Shown piece by piece: positions 56,152 through 64,000 of a DNA stretch of 64,000 nucleotides. Source of the stretch: Variovorax paradoxus (GTDB lineage: Bacteria > Pseudomonadota > Gammaproteobacteria > Burkholderiales > Burkholderiaceae_C); NCBI RefSeq assembly GCF_030815855.1, contig NZ_JAUSXG010000001.1:3410001-3474000 (forward strand). Reading direction: 5' to 3'. The notes below the pieces were generated by a model. The model saw only the letters and a list, made by a program, of their open reading frames with translations, had not been told where the DNA came from and made no database searches. Position numbers and translations under genes: made by a program. The number at the start of each line of letters is the position of its first letter. The stretch's first letter is position 1.

Positions 56152-57578
56152 CTTCTTCTTCCATCGCATTGATCGACCAATTGCGCACCATCGTCGGCGC
56201 CCCGCACGTGCTGAACGAAGGCGACCTCACCGCCTACGAACAAGACTGGCGCAAGCGCGCGCGCGGCAAGTCGCTCGCCGTGGTGCGGCCCGCCAACACG
56301 CAGCAGGTGGCCGACGTGGTCAAGGCCTGCGCCGGGGCCGGCACGGCCATCGTGCCGCAGGGCGGCAACACCGGCCTGGCCGTCGGCTCCATTCCCGACG
56401 AGAGCGGCACGCAGGTGGTGCTGAGCCTGCAGCGGCTGAACACCATTCGCACCATCGACGCCGCCAACCTCACGATGACGGTGGAGGCCGGCTGCATCCT
56501 GCAGACGCTGCAGGAAGCGGCGGAGAAGCAGGGCTTTCTGTTCCCGCTGAGCCTCGCGGCCGAGGGCAGCTGCACCATCGGCGGCAACCTCGCGACCAAC
56601 GCCGGCGGCACGCAAGTCGTGCGCTACGGCAACACGCGCGAGCTGTGCCTGGGCCTCGAAGTGGTCACGCCGCAGGGCAAAATCTGGGAAGGCACCAGCG
56701 GCCTGCGCAAGGACAACACCGGCTACGACCTGCGCGACCTGATGATCGGCAGCGAGGGCACGCTCGGCATCATCACCGCGGCGACGCTGAAGCTCTACCC
56801 GCTGCCCGCCGCGCAGCTCACGGCCTGGGCCGCGGTGCCCTCGCTCGACCATGCGGTCACGCTGCTGGGCCTCGCGCACAAGCACCTGGGTTCGGGCCTC
56901 ACCGGCTTCGAAGTGATGGGCAGGTTTGCATTGAGCCTGGTCGACAAGCACATGCCGCAACTGCGCGTGCCCTTCGTCGGCGACGAAGCCGTGCCGTACT
57001 GCGTGCTGCTCGAGAACTCCGACAGCGAATCCGAAGACCATGCGCGGGCGCGCTTCGAGGCGCTGCTCGAAACCGCTTTTGAGGACGGCTGCGTGACCGA
57101 CGCGGTCGTGGCCGAGAACCTCGCGCAGGCGCACCAGCTCTGGCACATCCGCGAGAGCATTCCGCTCGCACAGGCCGAGGAAGGCCTCAACATCAAGCAC
57201 GACATCTCGATTCCCGTCTCGCGCATTCCGGCCTTCGTGGAAGAAACCGATGCGCTGCTGGCGCGCGAGATCGCCGGCGTGCGGCTGGTGAACTTCGGCC
57301 ACCTGGGCGACGGCAACCTGCACTACAACGTGCAGGCGCCCGAGAACATCGACACCAAGGCTTTCCTGAAGAACGAGGAAGAGCGCATCAACACGCTGGT
57401 GTACGACGCAGTCGAGAAGTTCGGCGGCTCGTTCTCGGCGGAACATGGCGTGGGCTCGCTCAAGGTCGACAAGCTCGAGAAGCACAAGTCGCCGGTGGCG
57501 CTGGAGATGATGCGCGCCATCAAGCGCGGGCTCGATCCGCAGAACATCCTGAACCCGGGCCGCGTGATCCGCGTCTAG
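56148..57578 (+). CDS. GlcD-type FAD-binding 2-hydroxyacid dehydrogenase
   Basis: Protein of 476 residues: FAD-binding PCMH domain (about 30-220, with VPQGGNTGLAVGSIPD and ATNAGGTQVVRYGNTRELCLGL) and a C-terminal FAD-oxidase domain with FGHLGDGNLHYNVQAP and SAEHGVGSLK. It has the form of D-lactate, D-2-hydroxyglutarate or glycolate (GlcD) dehydrogenases; the sequence alone does not say which. Translationally coupled to a small membrane protein, so it may be membrane associated. Confidence 0.87.
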   Translation: MTSSSIALIDQLRTIVGAPHVLNEGDLTAYEQDWRKRARGKSLAVVRPANTQQVADVVKACAGAGTAIVPQGGNTGLAVGSIPDESGTQVVLSLQRLNTIRTIDAANLTMTVEAGCILQTLQEAAEKQGFLFPLSLAAEGSCTIGGNLATNAGGTQVVRYGNTRELCLGLEVVTPQGKIWEGTSGLRKDNTGYDLRDLMIGSEGTLGIITAATLKLYPLPAAQLTAWAAVPSLDHAVTLLGLAHKHLGSGLTGFEVMGRFALSLVDKHMPQLRVPFVGDEAVPYCVLLENSDSESEDHARARFEALLETAFEDGCVTDAVVAENLAQAHQLWHIRESIPLAQAEEGLNIKHDISIPVSRIPAFVEETDALLAREIAGVRLVNFGHLGDGNLHYNVQAPENIDTKAFLKNEEERINTLVYDAVEKFGGSFSAEHGVGSLKVDKLEKHKSPVALEMMRAIKRGLDPQNILNPGRVIRV

Positions 57579-57585
57579 TGTTTTT

Positions 57586-57705
57586 CTCCCTCCCCTCCCG
57601 GGGGAGGGCCGGGGTGGGGCACACGGCCTCCGATTGGGCGCTGCAACGAGATGCGGGGGCAACCCCCATCCCGACCTTCCCCCGGAGGGGGAAGGAGCAA
57701 TACCA
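57586..57705. repeat. Intergenic palindromic repeat, family 1, copy B
   Basis: Reverse-oriented relative of the element at 5892-6002. Left arm CTCCCTCCCC with GGGGGAGGGCCGGGGTGGGG, right arm GGGGGCAACCCCCATCCC and CCTTCCCCCGG with GGGGGAAGGAGC; the arms are complementary. It separates the FAD dehydrogenase from the convergent nitrile hydratase genes and may act as a bidirectional 3' structure. Confidence 0.7.
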
Positions 57706-57711
57706 GACGAC

Positions 57712-58086
57712 TCAGCCCGAAAAGTCTTCGCCGCGCAGTTCGATCGGCTGGCCGTGCGGCGTGCGGTCGGCCGCGTGGTCCCAGGCGTGGCGGTAGCGTG
57801 CGAGTTCGTCGCCCGAGCTCGCGCCCTTGCGGGCCACCAGGCCTTCGAGCGCCGCGAGCCAATGCCGGTAGTAGGTGTCGCCGGCGTCGGGGTCTCCCGC
57901 GGCTTGCGCGGCGGTGATCTGCGCCGCAAGCGCTTCGGCCCACTCGACCCAGGTGAAAAGGCCGCGCTCGTGCAGCACAAGCGTCATTGCAAAGGCCTGC
58001 GCTTCCCACGGCTCGCGGAATACCGGGCCCTCGGCATCGCGCGGCATGCCAGGCGAGAGCGCGAGCGGTGGCATGTCGATCTTCAT
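57712..58086 (-). CDS. Nitrile hydratase accessory/activator protein
   Basis: Protein of 124 residues related to the N-terminal part of the beta subunit; GPVFREPWEAQAFAMTLVLHERGLFTWVEWAEALAAQI and DTYYRHWLAALEGLVARKG are the accessory-protein pattern. Such proteins help insert cobalt and oxidise the active-site cysteines. The ATG at 58086 overlaps the beta-subunit stop. Third gene of the nitrile hydratase operon. Confidence 0.87.
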   Translation of the reverse strand: MKIDMPPLALSPGMPRDAEGPVFREPWEAQAFAMTLVLHERGLFTWVEWAEALAAQITAAQAAGDPDAGDTYYRHWLAALEGLVARKGASSGDELARYRHAWDHAADRTPHGQPIELRGEDFSG

Positions 58087-58751
58087 GCGGCGGCCTCGAC
58101 CAGGTAGCTCTCCCATGCATCGACCGACACCGAGAGGTTCTGGCGCGGCGCTGCATCGCCCCAGAGCTCGGCTTCATCGAGCACCACGGTGTAGAGCCAC
58201 TGTGGCTGTTCACCGAGGCCCTGCGCGTTCGCATCGGCGAACACATGCGCGCCGTGGACATGTTCGATGGTGCCGCGCTTGCCCTGCACATAGCCCGGCA
58301 GCCGCGTGTGATGGTCGACCTTGCCGATGTGCATGCGCACGGCCTGTCCGACGGCAAAGCGCGCAGGTCCCGGCGCGGCGCGCTCGGTGGACGAACCCTT
58401 GGCGAGCACCGCGGGCACGTTCCCGGCCTGCAGCACGCGGGCGACCGGCGCGGCCGGATGGCGCATCTCGCCGGTCGCGATCTCGTCGGGAAAAACCTGC
58501 CCGCGCTGCAGCATCAGCTGCTCGAGCGCCGCGAGCCAGATCTGGTAGTAGCTCAGGTCGCGGTAGTCCGGCAGCGTCTCGCGCATCGCGCGGCTCGCAT
58601 CGATGTTCCAGGACCCGGTTGCGCCCATCGCGAGCGTGAGCGCCAGCGCGCGCGGCTCCCAGCCGGCGTGGAAGAGTTCGCCTTCGGGCTCGGGCGTGAC
58701 CGGCCCGAAGCCCGGAAGGCCGCCGAGGTCGGCTTGCGTGACGTAGCTCAT
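58083..58751 (-). CDS. nthB: Nitrile hydratase beta subunit
   Basis: Protein of 222 residues. The N-terminal helical region ([34 protein letters not shown]) and the C-terminal SH3-like barrel ([42 protein letters not shown]) are intact. Starts inside the stop of the alpha gene (ATGA). Forms the heterodimer that hydrates nitriles to amides. No amidase gene is adjacent in the window. Confidence 0.93.
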   Translation of the reverse strand: MSYVTQADLGGLPGFGPVTPEPEGELFHAGWEPRALALTLAMGATGSWNIDASRAMRETLPDYRDLSYYQIWLAALEQLMLQRGQVFPDEIATGEMRHPAAPVARVLQAGNVPAVLAKGSSTERAAPGPARFAVGQAVRMHIGKVDHHTRLPGYVQGKRGTIEHVHGAHVFADANAQGLGEQPQWLYTVVLDEAELWGDAAPRQNLSVSVDAWESYLVEAAA

Positions 58752-59389
58752 GCGGCGCTCCTTGCGTCGGCTGGCGCATCGGCAAGGCGCGTGCCGATCA
58801 TCGAATCGCGCGAAACGAGGGAGGCAAGTTGGTCCTCGCTCCATCCTTCGGTGCCCGCGGGACGCTGGGGAACCACGAGGTAGCGCACTTCGGCGGTCGA
58901 ATCCCAGACGCGGATGCGTGTCGTCTCGGGCAGCGCGGTGCCGAAATCGGCCAGCACGCCGCGCGGGTCCTTCACGGCGCGCGAACGGTATGGCGCGCTC
59001 TTGTACCAGGTGGGGGGCAGGCCGAGCACTGGCCAGGGGTAGCAGCTGCACAGCGTGCAGACGACCATGTGGTGCTGCTCGTTGGTGTTCTGCACCGCGA
59101 CCATGTGCTCGCCCTGGCGGCCGGTGTAGCCGAGCGAGGCGATGGCGGCCGTGGCGTCGGCCATCAGCCACTCGTGGAAGGTTTGGTCGACCCAGGCCCG
59201 CGCCACCACCCTCGCCCCGTTGCGCGGGCCGATGCGGGTCTGGTAGGTGTCGATCAGCGCGTCGAGCGCGGCGGGGTCGATGTAGCCCTTCTGCGTGAGC
59301 ACGCTTTCAAGGGCGCGCACGCGCAGGTCCATTTCGCCGAGTTCGCTGTGGTCGTCGGAGTGGTCGTCGGAGTGGTCATGGCCGGTCAT
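58748..59389 (-). CDS. nthA: Nitrile hydratase alpha subunit, Co-type
   Basis: Protein of 213 residues. The metal site [10 protein letters not shown] has C111, C114 and C116; Thr between the first cysteines indicates the cobalt type (iron types have Ser). The N-terminus [16 protein letters not shown] has HSDD repeats encoded by a 12-bp DNA repeat and could bind metal. It starts 36 bp from the divergent thyA start. Hydrates nitriles; natural substrate unknown. Confidence 0.94.
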   Translation of the reverse strand: MTGHDHSDDHSDDHSELGEMDLRVRALESVLTQKGYIDPAALDALIDTYQTRIGPRNGARVVARAWVDQTFHEWLMADATAAIASLGYTGRQGEHMVAVQNTNEQHHMVVCTLCSCYPWPVLGLPPTWYKSAPYRSRAVKDPRGVLADFGTALPETTRIRVWDSTAEVRYLVVPQRPAGTEGWSEDQLASLVSRDSMIGTRLADAPADARSAA

Positions 59390-59425
59390 CGCCCAATGCT
59401 AGCGCCGCCCCGTAAAATTCCCAAC

Positions 59426-60265
59426 ATGACCTCGCCCACCCGCCCCGTCCGCTCCCAGTACGAAGACTTCATGCGCCACGTGGACACCCACGGCGTGCTC
59501 AAGAGCGACCGCACCGGCACGGGCACCAAGAGCGTGTTCGGCCACCAGATGCGCTTCGATTTGAACGAAGGCTTCCCGCTGGTGACCACCAAGAAGGTGC
59601 ACCTGAAGTCCATCATCCAGGAGCTGCTGTGGTTCCTGACCGGCTCCAGCAACAACAACTGGCTCAAGGAGCGCGGTGTCACCATCTGGAACGAGTGGGC
59701 GCGCGAAGACGGCGACCTGGGTCCCGTGTACGGCGTGCAGTGGCGCAGCTGGCCCACGGCCGATGGCGGCCACATCGACCAGATCTCCGAGGTCATCAAG
59801 ACACTGAAGACCAACCCCGATTCGCGCCGCATCATCGTGAGCGCATGGAATGTGGCCGAGCTCTCGAAGATGGCGCTCATGCCCTGCCACGCCTTCTTCC
59901 AGTTCTACGTGGCACCGCCGCAAGCGCCCGGCGAGCGCGGCAAGCTGAGCTGCCAGCTCTACCAGCGCAGCGCCGACATTTTTCTTGGCGTGCCGTTCAA
60001 CATCGCGAGCTACGCGCTGCTCACGCACATGGTGGCGCAGCAGTGCGAGCTCGACGTGGGCGACTTCATCTGGACCGGCGGCGACTGCCACATCTACAGC
60101 AACCACGCCGAGCAGGTGGCGCTGCAACTGAGCCGCACGCCCCATCCGTATCCCACGCTCCACATCAAGCGCAAGCCGGCTTCGATCTTCGACTACCAGT
60201 ACGAAGACTTCGAAGTGCTCGACTACCGGCACCACGAGGCGATCAAGGCGCCCGTGGCCGTCTGA
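59426..60265 (+). CDS. thyA: Thymidylate synthase
   Basis: Protein of 279 residues that methylates dUMP using methylene-tetrahydrofolate. Typical blocks: [35 protein letters not shown], the catalytic Cys near residue 154 in [33 protein letters not shown] and DCHIYSNH. dihydrofolate reductase, which recycles its product, is encoded 17 bp downstream. Confidence 0.96.
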   Translation: MTSPTRPVRSQYEDFMRHVDTHGVLKSDRTGTGTKSVFGHQMRFDLNEGFPLVTTKKVHLKSIIQELLWFLTGSSNNNWLKERGVTIWNEWAREDGDLGPVYGVQWRSWPTADGGHIDQISEVIKTLKTNPDSRRIIVSAWNVAELSKMALMPCHAFFQFYVAPPQAPGERGKLSCQLYQRSADIFLGVPFNIASYALLTHMVAQQCELDVGDFIWTGGDCHIYSNHAEQVALQLSRTPHPYPTLHIKRKPASIFDYQYEDFEVLDYRHHEAIKAPVAV

Positions 60266-60282
60266 CCTGATTGCGCCGCCTC

Positions 60283-60804
60283 ATGCCCACACCGCGCCTG
60301 CACCTCATCTTCGCCCGCGCCGCCAACGGCGTGATCGGTGCCAAGGGCACCATGCCGTGGCATCTGCCCGAAGACATGGTGCACTTCAAGCAGCAGACGG
60401 CCGGCGCGCCGGTCGTCATGGGCCGCAAGACCTGGGATTCGCTGCCGCCGCGCTTCAGGCCGCTGCCGGGCCGGCACAACATCGTCATCACGCGGCAGGA
60501 CGACTGGAAAGCCGAAGGCGCGCACCGTGTGGGCAGCCTGCAGGAAGCGCTCGCTCTTTGCGAAGAGTCTCAGGTGCCCGATGTATGGGTCATCGGCGGC
60601 GCACAAATCTATGCCGAAGCCGAGCCGCTCGCACAGTACGCGGTCGTGACCGAGCTTGCACACGACTACGAAGGCGACGCGCATGCGCCGGAACTCGACC
60701 CATCCGAGTGGCGCGAAACAAAGCGCGAACCGCACGTCTCGGCCAAGGAAGGCCTGAACTTCAGCTTCGTGACCTACGAACGCGTCGGACCCGCGAAGAC
60801 ATGA
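60283..60804 (+). CDS. folA: Dihydrofolate reductase
   Basis: Protein of 173 residues. LIFARAANGVIGAKGTMPWHLPEDMVHFKQQTAG includes the acidic residue of the active site (Glu/Asp in PED), MGRKTWDSLP and WVIGGAQIYAEA are the NADPH-binding blocks. Regenerates tetrahydrofolate for ThyA. I start at the ATG at 60283; a TTG at 60271 is in frame but unlikely. Its stop overlaps the next ATG. Confidence 0.95.
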   Translation: MPTPRLHLIFARAANGVIGAKGTMPWHLPEDMVHFKQQTAGAPVVMGRKTWDSLPPRFRPLPGRHNIVITRQDDWKAEGAHRVGSLQEALALCEESQVPDVWVIGGAQIYAEAEPLAQYAVVTELAHDYEGDAHAPELDPSEWRETKREPHVSAKEGLNFSFVTYERVGPAKT

Positions 60805-61922
60805 GCGGCGGCATCGAAGGGTCCATCTCCCCGCCGCTGCGGCGCCGCTCGTTACTGGCCGGCGCCGCATTGCTTTGCGGCCTCGCACCCCTGCAGGCCG
60901 TGCACGCGGCCCAGCGGCTCGAACCCGGCGAAGAAGCGCTCTTCATGCCGGGCACGGCGCGTCCCACCGACGATGGCCGGCTCGAGGTCGACATTCACGC
61001 CTGGGTCTACGAACCCGAGCGGCGCTGGGGCCTGAACGCCGCCTTCGCGCGCTACCTGGGGCTGAGCCTCCACAAGCTCTCGCCCGCGGCGCGCCTGCGC
61101 TTCAACCAGCGCACCGCGCTGTTCCATGCCGAATCGGAAGAAGGCAAGGTGTTCGAGATCGACTTCGACGGCAGCCCCGGGCGCGTGAGCTCGCCGCCTT
61201 CGGGTGCCAACGGCCGCATGAACATGCGGCTCGTGATCGACGTACCCAGGCTATCGCCCTCGGACGAATGGCTGAAGTTCCATGCCGTGACCGGCCCCGG
61301 CGAGCTGCTGCACCGTTTCAGGGGCGAAGCATTGATCGTTCCTGCGCAAGGCCTGTCGATCATTTCGGACATCGACGACACCATCAAGCGCACGCAGGTG
61401 CGCGACCGGCGCGCGATGCTGCTGAACACTTTCGCGCGTCGCTTCGAAGCGGCGCCCGGCATGGCGGCGTATTACCGCGCGCTGGCGCAAGCGCCGGGCA
61501 CGCGGTTCCACTATCTTTCCGCGAGCCCGATACAGCTCTACCCTGCCCTGGCGGATTTCGTTCGCGACGCGGGTTTTCCGACAGGCAGCATGCACCTGCG
61601 CGAGAGCACCACCTGGCGCACGCTGATTCCGGGCGACCAGGATTCGCGCACCCACAAGCTCGGCGTCATCGAGCGGCTGCTGGCCGACTTCCCGCAGCGC
61701 CGGTTCATGCTGGTGGGCGATTCGGGCGAAAGCGATCCGGAGATCTATGCGCAGGTGGCGCGCGCCCATCCCCATCGCATCGACAGCATCGCGATCCGCG
61801 ACGTCACCGGTGAAGACAGCCGCGCCGAGCGCTATGCGGCTGCATTCGACGGCATCGACCCGGCACGCTGGCGGATTCTTCCGTCCGACAGGGCTCCGGC
61901 GCCGATCCAGATCGCCAGGTAA
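60801..61922 (+). CDS. App1-type phosphatase (DUF2183), Tat-exported candidate
   Basis: Protein of 373 residues. The N-terminus LRRRSLLAGAALLCGL is a twin-arginine-like signal with cleavage near VHAAQ (about residue 36). The HAD-like motif SDIDDTIK near residue 189 and FMLVGDSGESDPEIYAQVA near 305 match the App1/DUF2183 phosphatases; yeast App1 is a phosphatidate phosphatase. Starts in the folA stop (ATGA) but probably has an unrelated role in the envelope. Confidence 0.82.
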   Translation: MSGGIEGSISPPLRRRSLLAGAALLCGLAPLQAVHAAQRLEPGEEALFMPGTARPTDDGRLEVDIHAWVYEPERRWGLNAAFARYLGLSLHKLSPAARLRFNQRTALFHAESEEGKVFEIDFDGSPGRVSSPPSGANGRMNMRLVIDVPRLSPSDEWLKFHAVTGPGELLHRFRGEALIVPAQGLSIISDIDDTIKRTQVRDRRAMLLNTFARRFEAAPGMAAYYRALAQAPGTRFHYLSASPIQLYPALADFVRDAGFPTGSMHLRESTTWRTLIPGDQDSRTHKLGVIERLLADFPQRRFMLVGDSGESDPEIYAQVARAHPHRIDSIAIRDVTGEDSRAERYAAAFDGIDPARWRILPSDRAPAPIQIAR

Positions 61923-62002
61923 TCGGTGTCGGCCGAGGAAAATCGGCACCTTCGTTTCGAGCATCGGCAAAAAAAGAACACTTCCGTACACATCAAAAGT
62001 CA

Positions 62003-62057
62003 TGTGCCTTGCAGGGATTAGGCACAAACGTGAATTTTTCCGCAAAATGTTTGTACC
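62003..62057 (+). promoter_or_regulatory. Two mutually exclusive hairpins in the leader of the 79-residue gene
   Basis: TGTGCCT (62003-62009) pairs with AGGCACA (62020-62026). The same GGCACA (62021-62026) begins GGCACAAAC (62021-62029), which pairs with GTTTGTACC (62049-62057) with one mismatch. Both cannot form together. The second hairpin ends 15 bp before the AAGGAG ribosome binding site of the gene at 62083. Such competing structures are typical of regulated leaders, but the ligand, if any, is unknown. Confidence 0.45.
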
Positions 62058-62082
62058 TGCCATCTAGACAAGGAGACGGCTC

Positions 62083-62322
62083 ATGTCCATGGAGTTTCTT
62101 CGAGTCATCGCCGAACAGAAATTGCCATATGTCGTCCACACGCCCGCAGAAATCGACAGGGTGCGCGTGCTGCGTGCGGCCGAGCTGGTCACCGCTTTCA
62201 TTCCGCCGTCCAGCCAAGCGCCGGACGACCGCGCGATACGTCACCTCGCCCAGGTGGAATCGATCACCGCCAAGGGCAAGCTGGCGCTGAACAAGGCCAC
62301 CTCGGCCTTCATCGAACTCTGA
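62083..62322 (+). CDS. Hypothetical protein, 79 residues
   Basis: No family recognised. The ATG has AAGGAG 7 bases upstream. The protein is cytoplasmic-looking, with a helical character, MSMEFLRVIAEQKLPYVVHTPAEIDRVRVLRAAELVTAF followed by a C-terminal part rich in Ala, Lys and Ser. Codon use is GC-rich like its neighbours, so it is likely real. A 14-bp tail overlap with the convergent ligD gene is notable. Confidence 0.6.
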   Translation: MSMEFLRVIAEQKLPYVVHTPAEIDRVRVLRAAELVTAFIPPSSQAPDDRAIRHLAQVESITAKGKLALNKATSAFIEL

Positions 62323-64000
62323 GCTTCGCGGCGCCGGCCTCGAAGCCCAGCCGCTTCATCGCGGCACCCGGGCTGATGGCGGCCTTTGCATAGCCGGCCC
62401 ACGGCTCGTTGCCGCGATCGAGCCGGGCATGGATGTTCCTCAAGGTCCACTGCGCGCCGCTCGTGAGCGACGGAACCTCCGGCCACTCCACAGGCACCGA
62501 CACACCCATGCCCGGACGGGCACGCACCGACCAGGCGCACACCGTGGTGGCGCCAAACCCATTGCGCAGGTAGTCGATGAAGATGCGGCCGACGCGATTG
62601 CTCGGCCCGCTTTTGGCCACGAACATCTGCGGCACGGTGCGCGCCATGTGGCGCACGATGGCTTGCGAAAAATCCTTGACCGTGTCCCAGTCGTACTGCC
62701 GCTTCAGCGGCACCACCACGTGGAGGCCTTTGCCGCCGCTGGTCTTGCAGAAAGCAGGCAGGCCGAGTTCTTCGAGAACCACGCGCATCAGCTCCGCCGC
62801 CTGCAGCACCATGGGCCAACCGACACCCTCGCCCGGGTCGAGGTCGAAGGTCATGCGGTCGGGCTTGCCGATCAGCGTCTTCACGCCGTTCCAGGTGTGG
62901 AGTTCGATGACGTTCATCTGCGCCGCGCTCAGCAGCCCGAGCGGGTTGGCCACTTCGATCAGTTCGGGATGCTTCGGCCACAGCGCCGCGTCGAGCTGCC
63001 GCACGCCGGCCATCTGGCCGAGCTCGAGATGCTTCTGGAAGAACAGCTGGCCCTGGATGCCTTGCGGCGCGCGCACGAAGGACACGGGCCGGCCTTTCAG
63101 GTGCTCCATCATCAGCGGTGCGACAAGGCCGTAGAAGCGCACCACCTCGACCTTCGTGATGCCGGTGGTCGGATCGACCACGCGGTCGGCATGCGAGACC
63201 TTGAAGTTGGCGGGCATCGTGGCGCCGGCTTCGGGTTCGGGTGGGGCCTCGGCCTTGCGCTTCGCCGCCGCTTGGTGAACCGGCTTCTCGCGAACGATGG
63301 CCTTTGCGGGCTTGTCCGTGCGCACGCTGTGGAACACCGGGTGCCGCACATGGCCGTCCTTTGTCCATTCCGAAAAAGTGACTTCGGCCAGCAGCACCGG
63401 CTTGACCCAGTGCGCGCGGCGGTCGTTCTCGGTCGGGTTCTTGAACGGCCGCTCGTCGGTGCCGAGCGGTTTCAACCGTTCGAGCATCTCGTTGAGCGTG
63501 CGGCCGTTGAATCCCGCGCCTACCGCGCCGGAGTAAATGAGGTCGCCCTTTTCGTCGTGCACGCCGATCAGCAGCGCGCCGATGCCCACGCGCGAGCCCT
63601 TGGGATCGGTATAGCCGCCGATGACGAACTCCTGCCGCCGCGAGCACTTGAGCTTGATCCAGTCGGGCGAGCGCCGCGACGCATAGGTGCTGCTCTTGCG
63701 CTTTCCGATGACGCCCTCGAGCCCGATCTTGCAGGCCGAAGCCACGATGTCTTCGGGCGGCGCATCGAAGATTTCGCTGAAGCGGATTTCAGGCGGCGCC
63801 TTGGCAAGCAGCGTCTGCAGCAGGGCCCGGCGCTCGACGAGCGGCACGCCGGTGAGGTCGTAGCCGTCGTAGTACGGCAAGTCGAAAAGAAAGTAGACGA
63901 TGTTGCTGGTCTTCTCCTTGTCGAAAGCGTTCTGCAGCGCCTGGAAGTCGGTGCTTCCGGCGTCGTTGAGCACCACGATCTCGCCGTCGAGCCATCCGGG
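62309..64000 (-). CDS. ligD: ATP-dependent DNA ligase LigD, 5' end beyond the window
   Basis: Bacterial NHEJ ligase-polymerase, 563 codons visible; the 5' part lies beyond position 64000. At the edge PGWLDGEIVVLN is ligase motif sequence, then DLPYYDGYDLTGVPL, EGVIGKRKSSTY and the OB-fold part (about the first 220 residues). A linker leads to the primase-like polymerase domain (HTWNGVKTLIGKPDRMTFDLDPGEGV, KTSGGKGLHVVVPL). The domain order Lig then Pol is as in Pseudomonas; whether the N-terminal phosphoesterase domain is present cannot be seen. No ku gene is in the window. Confidence 0.93.
   Translation of the reverse strand, partial: PGWLDGEIVVLNDAGSTDFQALQNAFDKEKTSNIVYFLFDLPYYDGYDLTGVPLVERRALLQTLLAKAPPEIRFSEIFDAPPEDIVASACKIGLEGVIGKRKSSTYASRRSPDWIKLKCSRRQEFVIGGYTDPKGSRVGIGALLIGVHDEKGDLIYSGAVGAGFNGRTLNEMLERLKPLGTDERPFKNPTENDRRAHWVKPVLLAEVTFSEWTKDGHVRHPVFHSVRTDKPAKAIVREKPVHQAAAKRKAEAPPEPEAGATMPANFKVSHADRVVDPTTGITKVEVVRFYGLVAPLMMEHLKGRPVSFVRAPQGIQGQLFFQKHLELGQMAGVRQLDAALWPKHPELIEVANPLGLLSAAQMNVIELHTWNGVKTLIGKPDRMTFDLDPGEGVGWPMVLQAAELMRVVLEELGLPAFCKTSGGKGLHVVVPLKRQYDWDTVKDFSQAIVRHMARTVPQMFVAKSGPSNRVGRIFIDYLRNGFGATTVCAWSVRARPGMGVSVPVEWPEVPSLTSGAQWTLRNIHARLDRGNEPWAGYAKAAISPGAAMKRLGFEAGAAKLRVR

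Overview
The window is high-GC chromosomal DNA from a beta-proteobacterium, most likely a Variovorax or close Comamonadaceae relative. The grounds are the strong GC3 bias, the many orphan Bug/TctC periplasmic binding proteins, a GarD/uronate dehydrogenase/TRAP cluster, Co-type nitrile hydratase, and intergenic palindromic repeats of a kind common in that family. This is inference from protein and repeat character, not from a marker gene. I saw no rRNA, tRNA, CRISPR array, insertion sequence or prophage gene.

1-13.4 kb is a sugar-acid catabolic island. A FadR-type GntR regulator sits between a leftward arm (Bug protein, 5-dehydro-4-deoxyglucarate dehydratase, and the first codons of another gene at the window edge) and a rightward arm (uronate dehydrogenase, SMP-30 lactonase, TRAP transporter P-Q-M, galactarate dehydratase, SDR, Bug protein, secreted beta-propeller lactonase, Bug protein). 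Together these encode uptake of hexuronates/aldarates, oxidation to the aldaro-lactone, hydrolysis to the aldarate, and dehydration to 2-oxoglutarate semialdehyde. A shared TAGTTGTACGA operator core lies ahead of both arms.

13.5-25.5 kb is housekeeping and stress: psd, an HxlR-like regulator, FKBP, then grpE-dnaK-dnaJ behind a sigma-32-type promoter, then prkA-yeaH-spoVR behind a 742-bp leader region carrying a sigma-54-type promoter, then aroQ on the other strand.

25.6-33.7 kb holds a Rieske-type oxygenase whose Rieske and catalytic domains are on two genes, with a GST; a glutathione-dependent formaldehyde cassette (frmA, an Asp-nucleophile alpha/beta hydrolase, fghA); and small enzymes (GNAT, VOC, TfoX-like protein with a histone-like tail, DEDDy exonuclease, esterase).

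33.7-42.5 kb holds a wrecked AraC regulator gene, gnd and gntK, a radical SAM gene with a near-perfect LexA box, and divergent from it a GbsR/MarR-regulated operon of unknown function (DCC thiol oxidoreductase, methyltransferase, membrane-SRPBCC fusion, DUF4166, DOPA-dioxygenase-like). The regulator gene and the operon each have the same 20-bp operator. This operon is the best candidate in the window for an undescribed system.

42.5-64 kb holds phaZ, a LysR/adenosine-deaminase-like/Bug unit, a CBS protein, metY, a hydrolase behind a large inverted-repeat element, an M20 peptidase/Bug/LysR unit, thioredoxin-like and membrane proteins, a GlcD-type dehydrogenase, nitrile hydratase genes, thyA-folA, an App1-type phosphatase, a 79-residue protein with two competing leader hairpins, and the 3' part of ligD running off the window. 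Three families of intergenic palindromic repeats are scattered through the second half and near 6 kb.
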